The notes beneath the pieces are model-generated. The model saw nothing but the letters and a program-made list of their open reading frames with translations. It made no database searches and was not told where the DNA came from. This document shows positions 11,219 to 21,249 of a stretch of 64,000 bases of DNA, in pieces. Position numbers and translations under genes: made by a program. Within the stretch, counting starts at the first letter, position 1, and every line of letters begins with the position of its first letter. The DNA comes from Nageia nagi (taxonomy: Eukaryota; Pinophyta), in NCBI GenBank assembly GCA_050084985.1, contig JBITNC010000001.1, positions 187,302,001 to 187,366,000 on the forward strand, given 5' to 3'.

Positions 11219-12760
11219 TGGATATTAGACAGCAGATGCTCAAGTCACATGATAGGTGACAAGAAGAAATTTCAAAAACTACAAGAATATGAAGGTGGGT
11301 CAGTAAGATTTGGAAACAATGATGGTGCACAGATTATCGGCAAAGGGACAGTCAAAATAAATGACAAAAACATCAGATCTGAAGAGGTATTATTTGTTGT
11401 GGGACTGAAGCATAATTTGTTGAGTGTCAGTCAAATATGTGACAAAGGACATGATGTAATTTTCAAAAAGCATGGCTGTGAGATTTGAAGGGAAAATAGT
11501 GGTAGACTTGTAGCAGTTGGTACAAGAACCTGTGGTAATTTATACACCTTATCAGATATTTCAGAGGGATCATGTCTTCTAGGAAAGGAGAGTGATGATT
11601 GGCTATGGCATAAGAGATTGGGACATATCTGTTTTAAAAACTTGATGAATATTTGCTCAAAAAGAGCAGTAAGAGATATGCCCAGTATCAACACACCAGT
11701 AAATGATATTTGTGATTCATGCCAAAAGGGAAAGCAAACTCAAGCAAAGTTCAAAGTGAAAGAATATCACACAAGTAGACCATTGGAAATCATACACACC
11801 GACCTATGCGGACCAATGAGAACACAAAGCTTCAATGGAGATAAGTATTTTATTCTGTTCATAGATGATTATTCAAGAATGACTTGGGTGCAATTTTTAA
11901 AACATAAATCTGAAGCTTTTGAAATGTTCAAAGCATTTAAAAATCAAGTAGAAAATCAGATAGAGAGGAGAATTAAATGTCTTCGCTCAGACAGAGGAGG
12001 TGAGTTCACTTCTGATGAGTTTACTGAGTTTTGCATACAACATAGAATTAAAAGACAATTCTCTATAGCTAGAACTCCACAACAAAATGGAGTAGTTGAA
12101 AGAAAAAATAGAATAGTACAAGAAATGGCTTGAACCATGCTGATAGAAAGCAAGGTTGCTGATAGGTTCTGGAAAGAAGCAATGCATACTGCAGTGCATA
12201 TTCAAAATAGATTTATGATGCGACCACATGAGGATAGAACACCATATGAATTATGGTTTGGAAGAAGAGCTACAGTGAGGCACTTCAGGATCTTTGGCAG
12301 TAAATGCTATATCAAGAGAATAGAAGAAAATTTAGGAAAGTTTGAGGATAGATCTGATGAAGGTATCTTTCTTGGTTACTCTTCAAAGAGCAAAGCATAC
12401 AGGTGTTACAATAAAAGGACAAAAATAATCGTTGATAGTGCTGATGTTCGTGTTGATGAGCAAAGAGATCTTCCTAAGAGAAATGATGATGATGATCTTC
12501 CTGCCTATCAAGATTCAATTGAAGAAGACAAAAAGAATAAAAACAAATCTAAGCCTCCTGTACAGCAATCAAAAGTAAAGAAACCAAAAGATTCAAATTC
12601 ACCAAGTAACTCAAATGGTGTTTTAGAAAATGAGTCGGAAGAAGATGAAAATTCAAAAACTCCACCAAATAGATGGCACAAGGATCATCCACAAGAGCAA
12701 ATCATTGGTGAGTTTCATACAGGCATCCAAACTCGCAGAGGGGTTTCAAGCACCTATTCT
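11219..12760 (+). pseudogene. pol: Copia-1 protease and integrase
   Basis: The frame continues from gag. The protease active site reads WILDSRCSSHM: the Asp and Ser are kept but the Gly of D-S-G is Arg, a G-to-A change that should kill it. Next come the GAG-pre-integrase and HHCC zinc-binding region (WLWHKRLGH, then C-DSC) and the integrase core. All three catalytic acids are visible: Asp in HTDLCGP, Asp in RSDRGGEF and Glu in QQNGVVERKN. Stops lie at 11,486 (TGA) and 12,131 (TGA, at a position that is Arg in the family). After the core come the [10 protein letters not shown] motif and a charged linker rich in Lys, Asp and Asn. Confidence 0.93.
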
Positions 12761-14284
12761 CTCCTATCCAGTATAGAGCCTAAAAATATCTCAGAAGCTA
12801 GCCAAGATGAAAGCTGGATGAAAGTAATGGAGGAAGAACTCACTCAAATTGAAAAGAATGAAACATGGGAACTCATTCCTAGACTAGCCAATAAAAATGT
12901 GATTGGCACAAAGTGGATTTTTCGCAATAAGTTGAATGAAGATGGGATAGTGGTTCAAAATAAAGCTAGACTTGTTTGCAAGGGATATGCTCAAGTTGAA
13001 GGAATTGATTTTGAAGAAACTTTTGCACCTATGGCCAGATTAGAAGCTATTCGCATGTTTTTAGCTTTTGCAGTGTATAAAAACTTTAAAGTTTATCAAA
13101 TGGATGTAAAATCAGCCTTTCTAAATGGCAAAATTGAGGAAGAAGTCTATATTGAACAGCCAAATGGTTTCCAATTGGGAGAGAATCCTAATCTAGTATG
13201 CAAACTAAAGAAGGCTTTGTATGGTTTAAAACAGGCACCTCGAGCATGGTACTCCAAACTTGATACATATCTTCAGCAGTAAGGCTTTAGAAAAGGAATG
13301 GTGGATAGCAATTTATATATTAAATCAAAAAAGGAAAATCAGCTAATTGTTGTTGTCTATGTAGATGATATAATCTTTGGAGGAAGCAAGAATGAGCTAT
13401 GTAAAAATCTTGCTGACAACATGCAAACAGAATTCGAGATGTCTATGATAGGTGAGCTTGCATTTTTTCTCGGCCTACAAATCAATCAGTTGAAGAATGG
13501 CATGTTCATTTCTCAAACCAAGTATGTTAAGGAGATGCTGAAGAAGTTTACCATGGAAGACTATAAACCTGTGAGCACCCCTATGATGACAGGCTGCAAA
13601 TTAAGCAAGGATGATAAAGCACCAATAGTAGATCAAACACAATATAGGTCAATGATTAGAAGTTTATTATATTTGACAGCTACTAGATCGGATATTCTTC
13701 AAGCAGTATGTATGGTTGCTTGATTTCAAGCAAATCCTAAAGAAACACATGTTACTACAGTAAAGAGAATATTCAGATATCTCAAAGGTACAGTAGAATA
13801 TGGTTTATGGTATCCTAGAGGAAAGGACTTTACACTTACTGCCTTTTCAGATGTAGACTGGGCAGGATGCGTGGATGATAGGAAGAGCACCAGTGGAGGA
13901 GCATTTTATTTGGGTAATAATCTTGTTGGATGGCATAGTAAAAAACAAGACTTAGTATCCCTATCTACAGCAGAAGTAGAGTATATAGCAGCAACTTCTT
14001 GCTACACACAGATTCTATGGATGAAGCAGATGCTAAAAGATTTTGGTATACAGATTAACACAAGTGCAATCAATATCTCAAAAAATCCTGTTATGCACTC
14101 ATGAACAAAGCATATAGCAATCAGATATCACTTTCTAAAAGAAAGAGTGGCGCAAGGAGAAGTATAGTTGGATTTTGTTCCAACCACAGAGCAAGTAGCA
14201 GACATCTTTACAAAGCCTTTACCCAAAGACATCTTCAAAAATCTTCGAAACAAGCTAGGAGTTGTTGTCCTTCCCAAGCATTAG
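12761..14284 (+). pseudogene. pol: Copia-1 reverse transcriptase and RNase H
   Basis: The same frame continues with the Copia RT landmarks [55 protein letters not shown] and the catalytic VYVDD at about 13,353-13,367. RNase H follows with AFSDVDWAG (13,845), DRKSTSGGAF, VSLSTAEVEYIA and TKHIAIRYHFL, then the usual C-terminal DIFTKPLP. The natural stop is TAG at 14,282. Internal stops lie at 13,280 (TAA), 13,721 (TGA), 14,102 (TGA) and 14,165 (TAG), each at a place where the family has Gln or Arg. No frameshift is seen from 9,236 to 14,284, about 1,680 codons, which is notable for so decayed an element. Confidence 0.95.
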
Positions 14285-14497
14285 CTAGTTCTGGACGTCA
14301 CATTCTCAGGGGGAGCATTTATTTTTTCTTTCCTATATTGCTTCTGTGTATCTTGTTTTTGTGCGCATACTACTAATTTCTTGAGAATGTCATGTATGGA
14401 ATCAGGGGGAGTCTGTAAATGCCCTTTGTTATTGTTGACAAAGGGGGAGAGAAAAGTCCCGATGTTGGTGTCTGATCAAGTGGTGTTGCCAACAATT
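14285..14497 (+). other. Copia-1 3' untranslated segment
   Basis: Short non-coding stretch between the pol stop and the PPT. It repeats the purine motif GGGGGAG three times (about 14,310, 14,404 and 14,442) before the PPT proper, a feature seen in several plant Copia lineages and possibly serving as secondary priming sites. Confidence 0.6.
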
Positions 14498-14511
14498 CCA
14501 AAGGGGGAGAT
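14498..14511 (+). other. Copia-1 polypurine tract
   Basis: CAAAGGGGGAGAT directly precedes the TGTTGAGC start of the 3' LTR. Confidence 0.9.
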
Positions 14512-16551
14512 TGTTGAGCATGGGTGATTGTCATTATTATCAACATGTGGTTTTGGCTATGTCTTTACATCCATTTGGTTTTGGCTGTGTCTTTGCACAG
14601 TAGTATGAGTTCATTTTAAGATCCCCAGGATGATGTTCCAGAATGAAATGATAAAGCTCAGTTGTGGAAAAATCTAGGTTCTAGAGAAGGTGAGAGTTAT
14701 TGAAAAGTTCAAGTTCTGGAGAAGGTGAGAGTTGTGAAAAATCCAGGTTCCAGAGAAGGTGAGAGTTGTTGAAAAGTCCAGGTTCCAGAGAAGGTGAGAG
14801 TTGTGAAAAATCTAGGTTCTGGAGAAGGTGAGAGTTGTTGAAAAGTCTAGGTTCCAGAGAAGGTGAGAGTTGTGAAAAGTCCAAGTTCTAGAGAAGGTGA
14901 GAGTTGTGGAAAAGCCCAGGTTCTAGAGAAGGTGAGGTCAGCAAAGAGAAATTAAGGAGTTGGAACTACTTAATTATGTATTCCAGAAGTAGAGCATTCC
15001 AAAAATATGAAGATGATGTCACGGGGAGAACAACGTTCACATTTTTGAATGAGCCCAGATCCCGAAAGTGATGAGGTCAGCAAGGGGTGACTAAAAGAGC
15101 TGGAGCCAGTGAGTAAAACATTCCAAAAGCAAGAGATGATGTCATGGGGAGAATGATGTTCACATTCTTTAATAGAACTAGGTTCCGAAGATGATGAGGT
15201 CAGTAAAGAGTGATCAAATAGCCAAAACTGATGAGTAAAGCATTCCAAAATGCAGAGATGAGATCAGCAAAGAGAGATTGAAAATCTAGAGTCCATAAAG
15301 TAAATGTTCCAGATTAAAAGGATGACATCATAGAGGATAAGATAGTCACATTTTGGTAAAGATCAAAGTTCAGAGATGATGACATCACAGTGTAGGTGTT
15401 GAAAAGTCTGAAAAGCCATGCAGATACATTGGAACTCTCTTTCGGAGTCTGGAGATGATGACATCATACAGGAAGCATTTTACTCTACTTCTGGAGTCTA
15501 GAGATGATGACATCATGATGTATACAATAAACATCTAGTAAGCAAGACAAAGAGTCTGAGATTATCAAAAATACCATTATGAAGAAGAAAAAAGTCCAAG
15601 ATTATCAGAAATACCATTATGAAGAAGAAAAGAGTCCAAAATTATCAGAAATACCATTATGAAGAAGAAAAGAGTCTAGAATTATCAGAAATAATCAGAT
15701 ACTATCAAATCTCTAAAATCAATGGAGAAAAAGGTATACGTGTCTAAATAACTCTATTTGAGCAAGAGGAGCATTCATCAGTTACAGCAGTTGTAGTCTC
15801 AGATAGTGAACTCTCTTAGTGCAGGAGCAGTTACAAATAAAGATTCCTTTTCAGTTTGTTTTTGGTAATGTGTCATGACAGGAACAATTTCGTGAGGGGC
15901 TTTCTTGATGTGTAACGGTTTCAGGAAAGTATGTGAAGTGTGGATTGTAGATGAAGTAAAAATGGGCGAGTAGAGAAGGGTGATTGAGGTGGTAAGAGCA
16001 TGAAAGAGGAGAGGAGTGTGGAGAGAAGAGTGGTCATGGAGGTAATAGGGTAGAAGAGGGGAGTATCAAGAGAACATGAAGTGAGCAAACAAATATGTAG
16101 ATAGGAGTGTGATTGTTTAAGTGTGTTACTTTGGAGCTATGTGCAGAGATAAAATAGTGAACATTAAAGCTAGACCATTGAGGGTTTTCTAGAACTGTAT
16201 TCTTTCCTCCTTTTTGAATGTTGTCTCAAGTGGGTGCTTGAGAGTTGGAGTTGGTGCTCCAAGCAGTAGGTGCTGCTATTTACAAAGTGGTAGTTGGTGC
16301 TACCCTTCACAGTTGGTGCTATGAATCTGTAAGCTTTCTTTAATGGCTAGATTTGGATTGGTGTCCAAGCAGTCATTTTCGGGGATGTAGCCAATCTGGT
16401 GAACCTCGTTACATCTAGTGTTGTGTGATGTACTGGTGTGCTTGCTTAATTTTCTTTGGCTTTTAATCTGTCTTTATTTAAGAAGGTTAAATTGATTATT
16501 TTTATATACACTGATTCACCCCCCCCTCTTAGTGTCACTCGAAGTCCAACA
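14512..16551 (+). repeat. Copia-1 3' LTR
   Basis: It starts TGTTGAGCATGGG and ends CCAACA. It carries the same two internal tandem arrays as the 5' LTR (14,668-14,937 and 15,549-15,697) and differs from it by one base in total length. In the stretch compared by eye (7,170-7,260 against 14,549-14,640) all differences are transitions, several at former CpG sites. Confidence 0.95.
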
Positions 16552-16556
16552 CTGAA
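16552..16556. repeat. Copia-1 target-site duplication, right copy
   Basis: ctgaa, the partner of ttgaa at 7,128-7,132. Confidence 0.85.
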
Positions 16557-16923
16557 TAGTATATCTACCAAACTAATCCAATAAATCATTAACCACTAAC
16601 TTATAGGCCCTCAATTTCTCATATTTTGTATCAAAAATATCTTTTACTTGGTTAATTACAAGCTGTGAATCACCATAAATCTCTAAATATTTAATTCTTA
16701 ATGTGATAGCTACTTTCAAACCTAATATCAAAGCTTCATATTTTGCTATATTATTTATGCATTCAAAACCAAGTTTGTAAGCCATGGGGATTACCTCATT
16801 TGTAGAAGAAACCAAGACAACACCTATCTTTACTCCATAAGAACATTTGGATCCATCAAAGAACAACATCCATACATTGGGTTCATCTTTTATGAGACAC
16901 ACATATTCATCAGGTATTGACAT
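16557..16923 (-). pseudogene. Gypsy-A RNase H domain (archaeal-like)
   Basis: Minus-strand translation gives MLFFDGSKCSYGVKIG with the first catalytic Asp, NIAKYEALILGLK with the Glu, and YGDSQLVINQV with the next Asp, then the tail LLD-stop-FGRYTIQ, which is cut at the Copia-1 insertion. This is the second RNase H module that Tat-type Gypsy elements carry between the RT-linked RNase H and integrase. The in-frame TAG after LLD is where related elements have Trp. Confidence 0.88.
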
Positions 16924-17099
16924 ATTATCAAAATCATGCTGCTTGTGACCTTTTAATAGGTCTACATGTTGTGAATGGCATGGATCATCTTCATATTCAT
17001 ATAAGAATTCTTCATGGACAACTGCTGCATCATTCTAATGGAATTTAGCTATCAAATCTACAATTGCTTGCCCTTTTATGAACTTCTATTTTACCATAT

Positions 17100-18300
17100 T
17101 TATATCAAACTCCTACAATAAAATTAGCCATTTTACTACCTTTCCTAATAAATTTTGCTTTTCCATAAGGTATTTCAATGGATTCACAAGGCTAATAATA
17201 CATGTAGTGCAGTACAATAGATAATATCTCAATTTTTTAGTAAAAAATACAATACCATAGCAGAGTTTTTCCATTGGAGTATATATAGTCTCATAATCAA
17301 CAAGAGTTTTAAGGTAATAGATGGCTCTTTCCTTACTTTCTTCATCCTTTTGGCACAACATTAACCCCAAGGCATATAATGTAGCTAAGATATATAAATA
17401 AGTTTTAAAAAATTCATAGGCACTAAGATAGGAAGATTGAGAAAATATTGTTTGATATCTTCAAAATATTTTTGGCATTTATCATCCCATACAAATTTAA
17501 CATCCTTTTTCAATAGATGAGTGAAGGGTCTACACTTATCTCCAAGTTGGGAAATGAACCTTCTTACCAAATTAATATTTTCATGGAGACTTCTTAATTA
17601 ATTTAGATTCTTTGGGGGAGGCATGCTAATTACAGCTTTCATTTTTTTGGGATCTACTTCAATTCTTCTTTTAGATACCATGAAACCAAGCAACTTTCTA
17701 GAAGTAACACCAAAAGTACATTTTTGAATTTTAAGTCTAAGTTTGTATCTTTTTAGAATTTGGAATACCTCCTCAAGCATCTCTAAATGATCTTGGCCTT
17801 GTTCAATTTGACCAAGATGTCATCAACATATACCTCAATTGATTTATGAATGTGCTCATAAAACATTGAGACCATAACCCTTTGCTAAGTGGCACTTGCA
17901 TTTTTCATTCCAAAAGACATAACCTTTCAATAAAAATTTCCCCATGGAGTGGTGAAAATAGTTTTATGTTGGTCAGCCAGATTAATCAATATTTTATTAT
18001 AACAAGAAAACCATCCATGGAAGATAATGTATCATGACTAGCTATAATATCCATAATCATATCAATATTGGGCAATGGAAAATCATCTTTAGGACAAGCA
18101 TTATTAATATCATAGAAGTTAGTGCAAACCCTTATTTCTATAGTTGTCTTTGTAACCAGAACAATATTAGCCATCTAGTTAGAATAAGCAATTGGTCTAA
18201 TAAATCCAGCATTCAAATACTTCTCTATTTCTTTCTTGACTAACAAAGCTTTTGAAGGATGCATTTTTCTTAGCTTTTGCTTAATTGGCTTAGCCCCCTC
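17100..18300 (-). pseudogene. Gypsy-A reverse transcriptase and its RNase H
   Basis: The RT reads RVCTNFYDINNACPKDDFPLP (17,986-18,174) and then VYVDDI with the catalytic Asp pair at 17,819-17,830. Next are KLRLKIQKCTFGV-LLGFMVSKRRIEVDP (17,598-17,780) and the thumb/connection region RRFISQLGDKCRPFTHLLKK (17,385-17,570). The RT-linked RNase H shows YTPMEKLCYGIVFFTKKLRYYLL (17,113-17,370). The fragments lie in more than one frame with stops between them. This is the polymerase that copies the element RNA; it is not functional here. Confidence 0.9.
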
Positions 18301-19450
18301 TTTAAGTGGTATATTGTGCATAATAAATGAAGGATCTAAAGTAGGCATATCACCATAAGCCCAAGAAAAATTTCTATGATAATCAATGAATTTATTTTTG
18401 TAACATTATACTCTAGTTGAACCTAAAATACTTCATTGAAATTCACTTCTTGAACAAAATATCCATACTCATAGAGAATATAACTAATTTATCTCTTTTC
18501 ATTAGATTTAGGCAACTTTGAATATACCTCAAAGTATTCTAAAATATCATCATTAGTACTTAAGCAATCAAACTCTAAAGGTGTAGTATCATCAATCCAT
18601 AGGTCTTTATCAATGTTATCAAATAATTCAATCAAATTGCATTCTTTCACAAACTTAATAGGTCCCAATACTTGCTTAGTGTCATTGTTACTACCTAATC
18701 CATTTTTAGTCATCAATGCTTTTGAATTATGAATAAATGAAGGCATCCCTTTCTCATACCTTCCTAATCCTCCCCCTTTGTACTTACAATTTTAATCCAT
18801 ATATTTGTGAATAAAAGGATATGGAAAGAATTTACCCATTTTAGTAGTTGTTCGTGCTTTCATTGATTTATCTAAACTAAGCAAGATAGATGTGATGAAG
18901 TAAGATCCTTCCCCATTTCTTCTATTTACACATCATTGGTGGCCCTCTTGTAGGATAGCACACCATTGATATCCCTCCATGGATAAAATTTTAGGTCATA
19001 CTAAATATTTAATGAATGCAAACATATCCACATTCTCAATATTGTATGTACCCATTCTCGATTTCATAATCTAAGTCTTTTGTTTTGCATTTTCCCTCGA
19101 TGCATTTTGTTCCAAGGGATCAATCTCATATCTTGGACAAGTCATTGTAAATTCCTCAAAATTTGTTGCATTACAAAAATCATATGGCTTTGGATCACCA
19201 AGAACTATATGGAACTCACCCTAAAATTCAAATTTTTATCTACCATGTATTGTAGAAGGGACTGCATCCATATCATGAAGTCAAGGCCTTTGCAATAACA
19301 AATTATATGGAAATTTGGAATCAAAAAATTGAAATTTTATTGTGATTGTCTTTACTCCTATAGTTACCATAATTATGGCTATCCTAACTAGTTTTTTAGA
19401 TGAGCTATCATATGCCCTAATCTTGAATGTAGCTTCTTCTAATGGAGGTA
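18301..19450 (-). pseudogene. Gypsy-A linker between protease and RT
   Basis: The stretch is coding-like on the minus strand but broken. The clearest piece, 18,489-18,746, is acidic and includes GPIKFVKECNLIELFDN and LEYFEVYSKLPKSNEKR. Comparable acidic spacers occur between protease and RT in Gypsy pol. I cannot assign a separate function. Confidence 0.6.
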
Positions 19451-19451
19451 T

Positions 19452-19770
19452 TTATACACCTTTATCTTTGAGTTGGATCAAAAACTTATGGGAACACACA
19501 TTAATAGTTGATCCATTATATACCAATATTCTTTTAATTTCCCATCCATCAATCATAGGTGTAATATATAAAGCTAAACATTCATCAAGCAACTCTTTGT
19601 TAAGCTTTTCAGATTTGTAAAAAAATATAGCATTACATTCCTTGATAGCTCTAAGCTTTTTAGACAACATAGTAGCAAACATATTTGTAGGAACTACCTC
19701 CTTTTTTAACAAAGAATATAATATCTCTCTATGTGTTTCAAGATGTGTATATAATATCATATAAACTAAT
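19452..19770 (-). pseudogene. Gypsy-A aspartic protease
   Basis: The minus-strand frame contains ALYITPMIDGWEIKRILVYNGSTINVCS. The family active site is D-[ST/N]-G; here the Asp position is Tyr (VYNGS for VDNGS), so catalysis is lost even without the other damage. The following VCSHKFL matches the post-active-site helix of plant Gypsy proteases. Confidence 0.8.
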
Positions 19771-19849
19771 CTTTACAAGATTAGTTTTTAATTACTCAAT
19801 CATACTATATGTCTTTGGATTAGGTGGAATACTTACTTTTTCTATAGTA

Positions 19850-20997
19850 ACTAGATTGGAAGCATGCCTTGACACCCTCTTCTTAACCTAGCACAAACCT
19901 CTTTGTGCATTGAGACTATATTCATTGTATTTACTTGATTTGCATTAATTTGGTCAATTTGATACTTTCCCCTAGCAATAAGATCCAATATAGTTGCCTC
20001 TAATGCTTTGCAAAAATTTGTAGCATGACCCTTCCTTTGATGATATGTGTAATAAGCAATTGATTTCCCCATAGGAATCTTATCATCTTGTGCTGATTTT
20101 TCCAATGGCTGCAATAATCCCCTTCTCATCAAATCCCTCATTATAAACCTTGGTTGAATTGTAAAAGTGTACCTCATATCTTTTGTAGTGGTGGATCTTT
20201 GCAATTTGGTGGAGAAGTAGGTATATTAGCTATATGTACTATTTTTTCTTCTTTTTTATCATATTTTATTCTATTTTCCTTATTGAAAGGATTAGGTGCA
20301 TACTTGAATTCCCCTAACTCAAGTAAAACTTTTCCTTTTTGCAATAATTCTTGTATCAATACTCCAAATCCCACATTGTTATTACTAGGATCATGCAAAT
20401 TGATAATTGGTAAGATGGAATCTCTAAATATAGAACAAATTTCACTTTCATATAATTTACTTTAAATGGATTTTCATACCTTTTTAAATTGTGAAATGTA
20501 CTTTTCTAGGGTTTCATTACCCCTTGTCTAATTATGCATAACTCTATAATGGTACTTTACTCTTTGATGTTGTGTTGGTATTGTCCTATGAATAATTTGA
20601 CCAATTACTTGAAATAATCAATTGAACCTCTAGGAAAATTATAGAACCACTAACTAGCATCACCTTTCAGACTCCTTGGAAAGCACTTTACTATCAACTT
20701 CTCCTTTAACCCTAATTTCAACAAGCACTCCTCCTAAAAGCTAATAAGATGTTATTTTGGGTCTTGTTCACCACTAAACATTTTGAAATTGGGGGCCTTA
20801 TGCTCAAGTAGTAGGGGAAAATTATGGATCTCCTTAGATAAGGGTGAGAAGAATACACCTTCATAGTCCTCTTTACTTTGTTGTGATCTCTTTCTATTCT
20901 CAAGATTGGTAAGTTGTGCAACTATGATGATATCTGGCACCACCAATGAGCTACTTGAACTATTGAATGATTGCATTCTCTTTTCCATGTTATCCAT
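19850..20997 (-). pseudogene. Gypsy-A gag
   Basis: It begins at an ATG at 20,997 with a coiled-coil-like start (MDNMEKRMQSF) and APNFKMFSGEQDP, followed by a decayed capsid region. The C-terminal part holds a zinc knuckle relative, TYHQRKGHATNFCKAL, in which the first Cys position is no longer Cys. Gag would form the particle that packages element RNA. Multiple frame changes are present. Confidence 0.8.
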
Positions 20998-21134
20998 TCT
21001 TCTATGAATTTAATGCATAAATTGCTCCATTTTTACAACATTTATATCCCAAAAATAGCTAAAAACATTGCTGATAGGATAGATATGTTAAAGAATTTTT
21101 GCTAGATCTTATCAAAAGGGTAAGATAAATCAAA

Positions 21135-21149
21135 CAGATGGGTTCACCA
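21135..21149 (-). other. Gypsy-A primer binding site candidate
   Basis: The minus strand reads TGGTGAACCCATCTG three bases after the 5' LTR end. Gypsy-D has TGGTGAACTTGACA in the same place (28,482). The priming tRNA was not assigned. Confidence 0.65.
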
Positions 21150-21152
21150 AAA

Positions 21153-21245
21153 TATAGATCTAAAATAATATATAAAAGATAAATTGATGCATGATAAGTT
21201 ATAGATAATATTATTGTAGTAGCACCATGTGATAAAAATAATAAC
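21153..21245 (-). repeat. Truncated 5' LTR of Gypsy-A
   Basis: This is the last 90 or so bases of the LTR, matching the end of the 3' LTR at 3,991-4,080 (CATCAATTTAT, ATTATTT-AGATCTA). The terminal CA has become TA. The rest of the LTR is missing; Gypsy-B RNase H sequence follows immediately. Confidence 0.7.
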
Positions 21246-21249
21246 ATAA

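Larger units (their letters stand above)
7133..16551 (+). mobile_element. Copia-1: 9.4-kb Ty1/Copia retrotransposon nested in Gypsy-A
   Basis: The element has two LTRs of 2,039 and 2,040 bp, an initiator-Met type PBS, one long gag-pol frame, a GGGGGAGA polypurine tract and a 5-bp TSD. The domain order gag, protease, integrase, RT, RNase H is diagnostic of Copia. It is larger than typical 5-kb Copia elements because of its long LTRs and a coiled-coil gag with several zinc knuckles, which recalls the SIRE/Maximus group; I saw no env-like frame after pol, so that assignment is tentative. The two LTRs differ by many transitions but hardly any indels, so the element decayed by point mutation, as expected for methylated DNA. 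Confidence 0.95.
3991..21245 (-). mobile_element. Gypsy-A: decayed Ty3/Gypsy retrotransposon, split by Copia-1
   Basis: Read on the minus strand the order is truncated 5' LTR, PBS, gag, protease, RT, RNase H, integrase, C-terminal domain, PPT and 3' LTR, which is the Ty3/Gypsy order. A 9.4-kb Copia element in opposite orientation (7,133-16,551) sits between RNase H and integrase; without it the element is about 7.8 kb. All coding domains carry stops or frameshifts and the protease Asp is changed, so the element is dead. The RNase H motif DGSKC and the NIPRTNNRY motif resemble Tat-type Gypsy pol, a tentative lineage call. The 5' LTR is cut near 21,245, where the head-to-head Gypsy-B begins. 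Confidence 0.85.
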
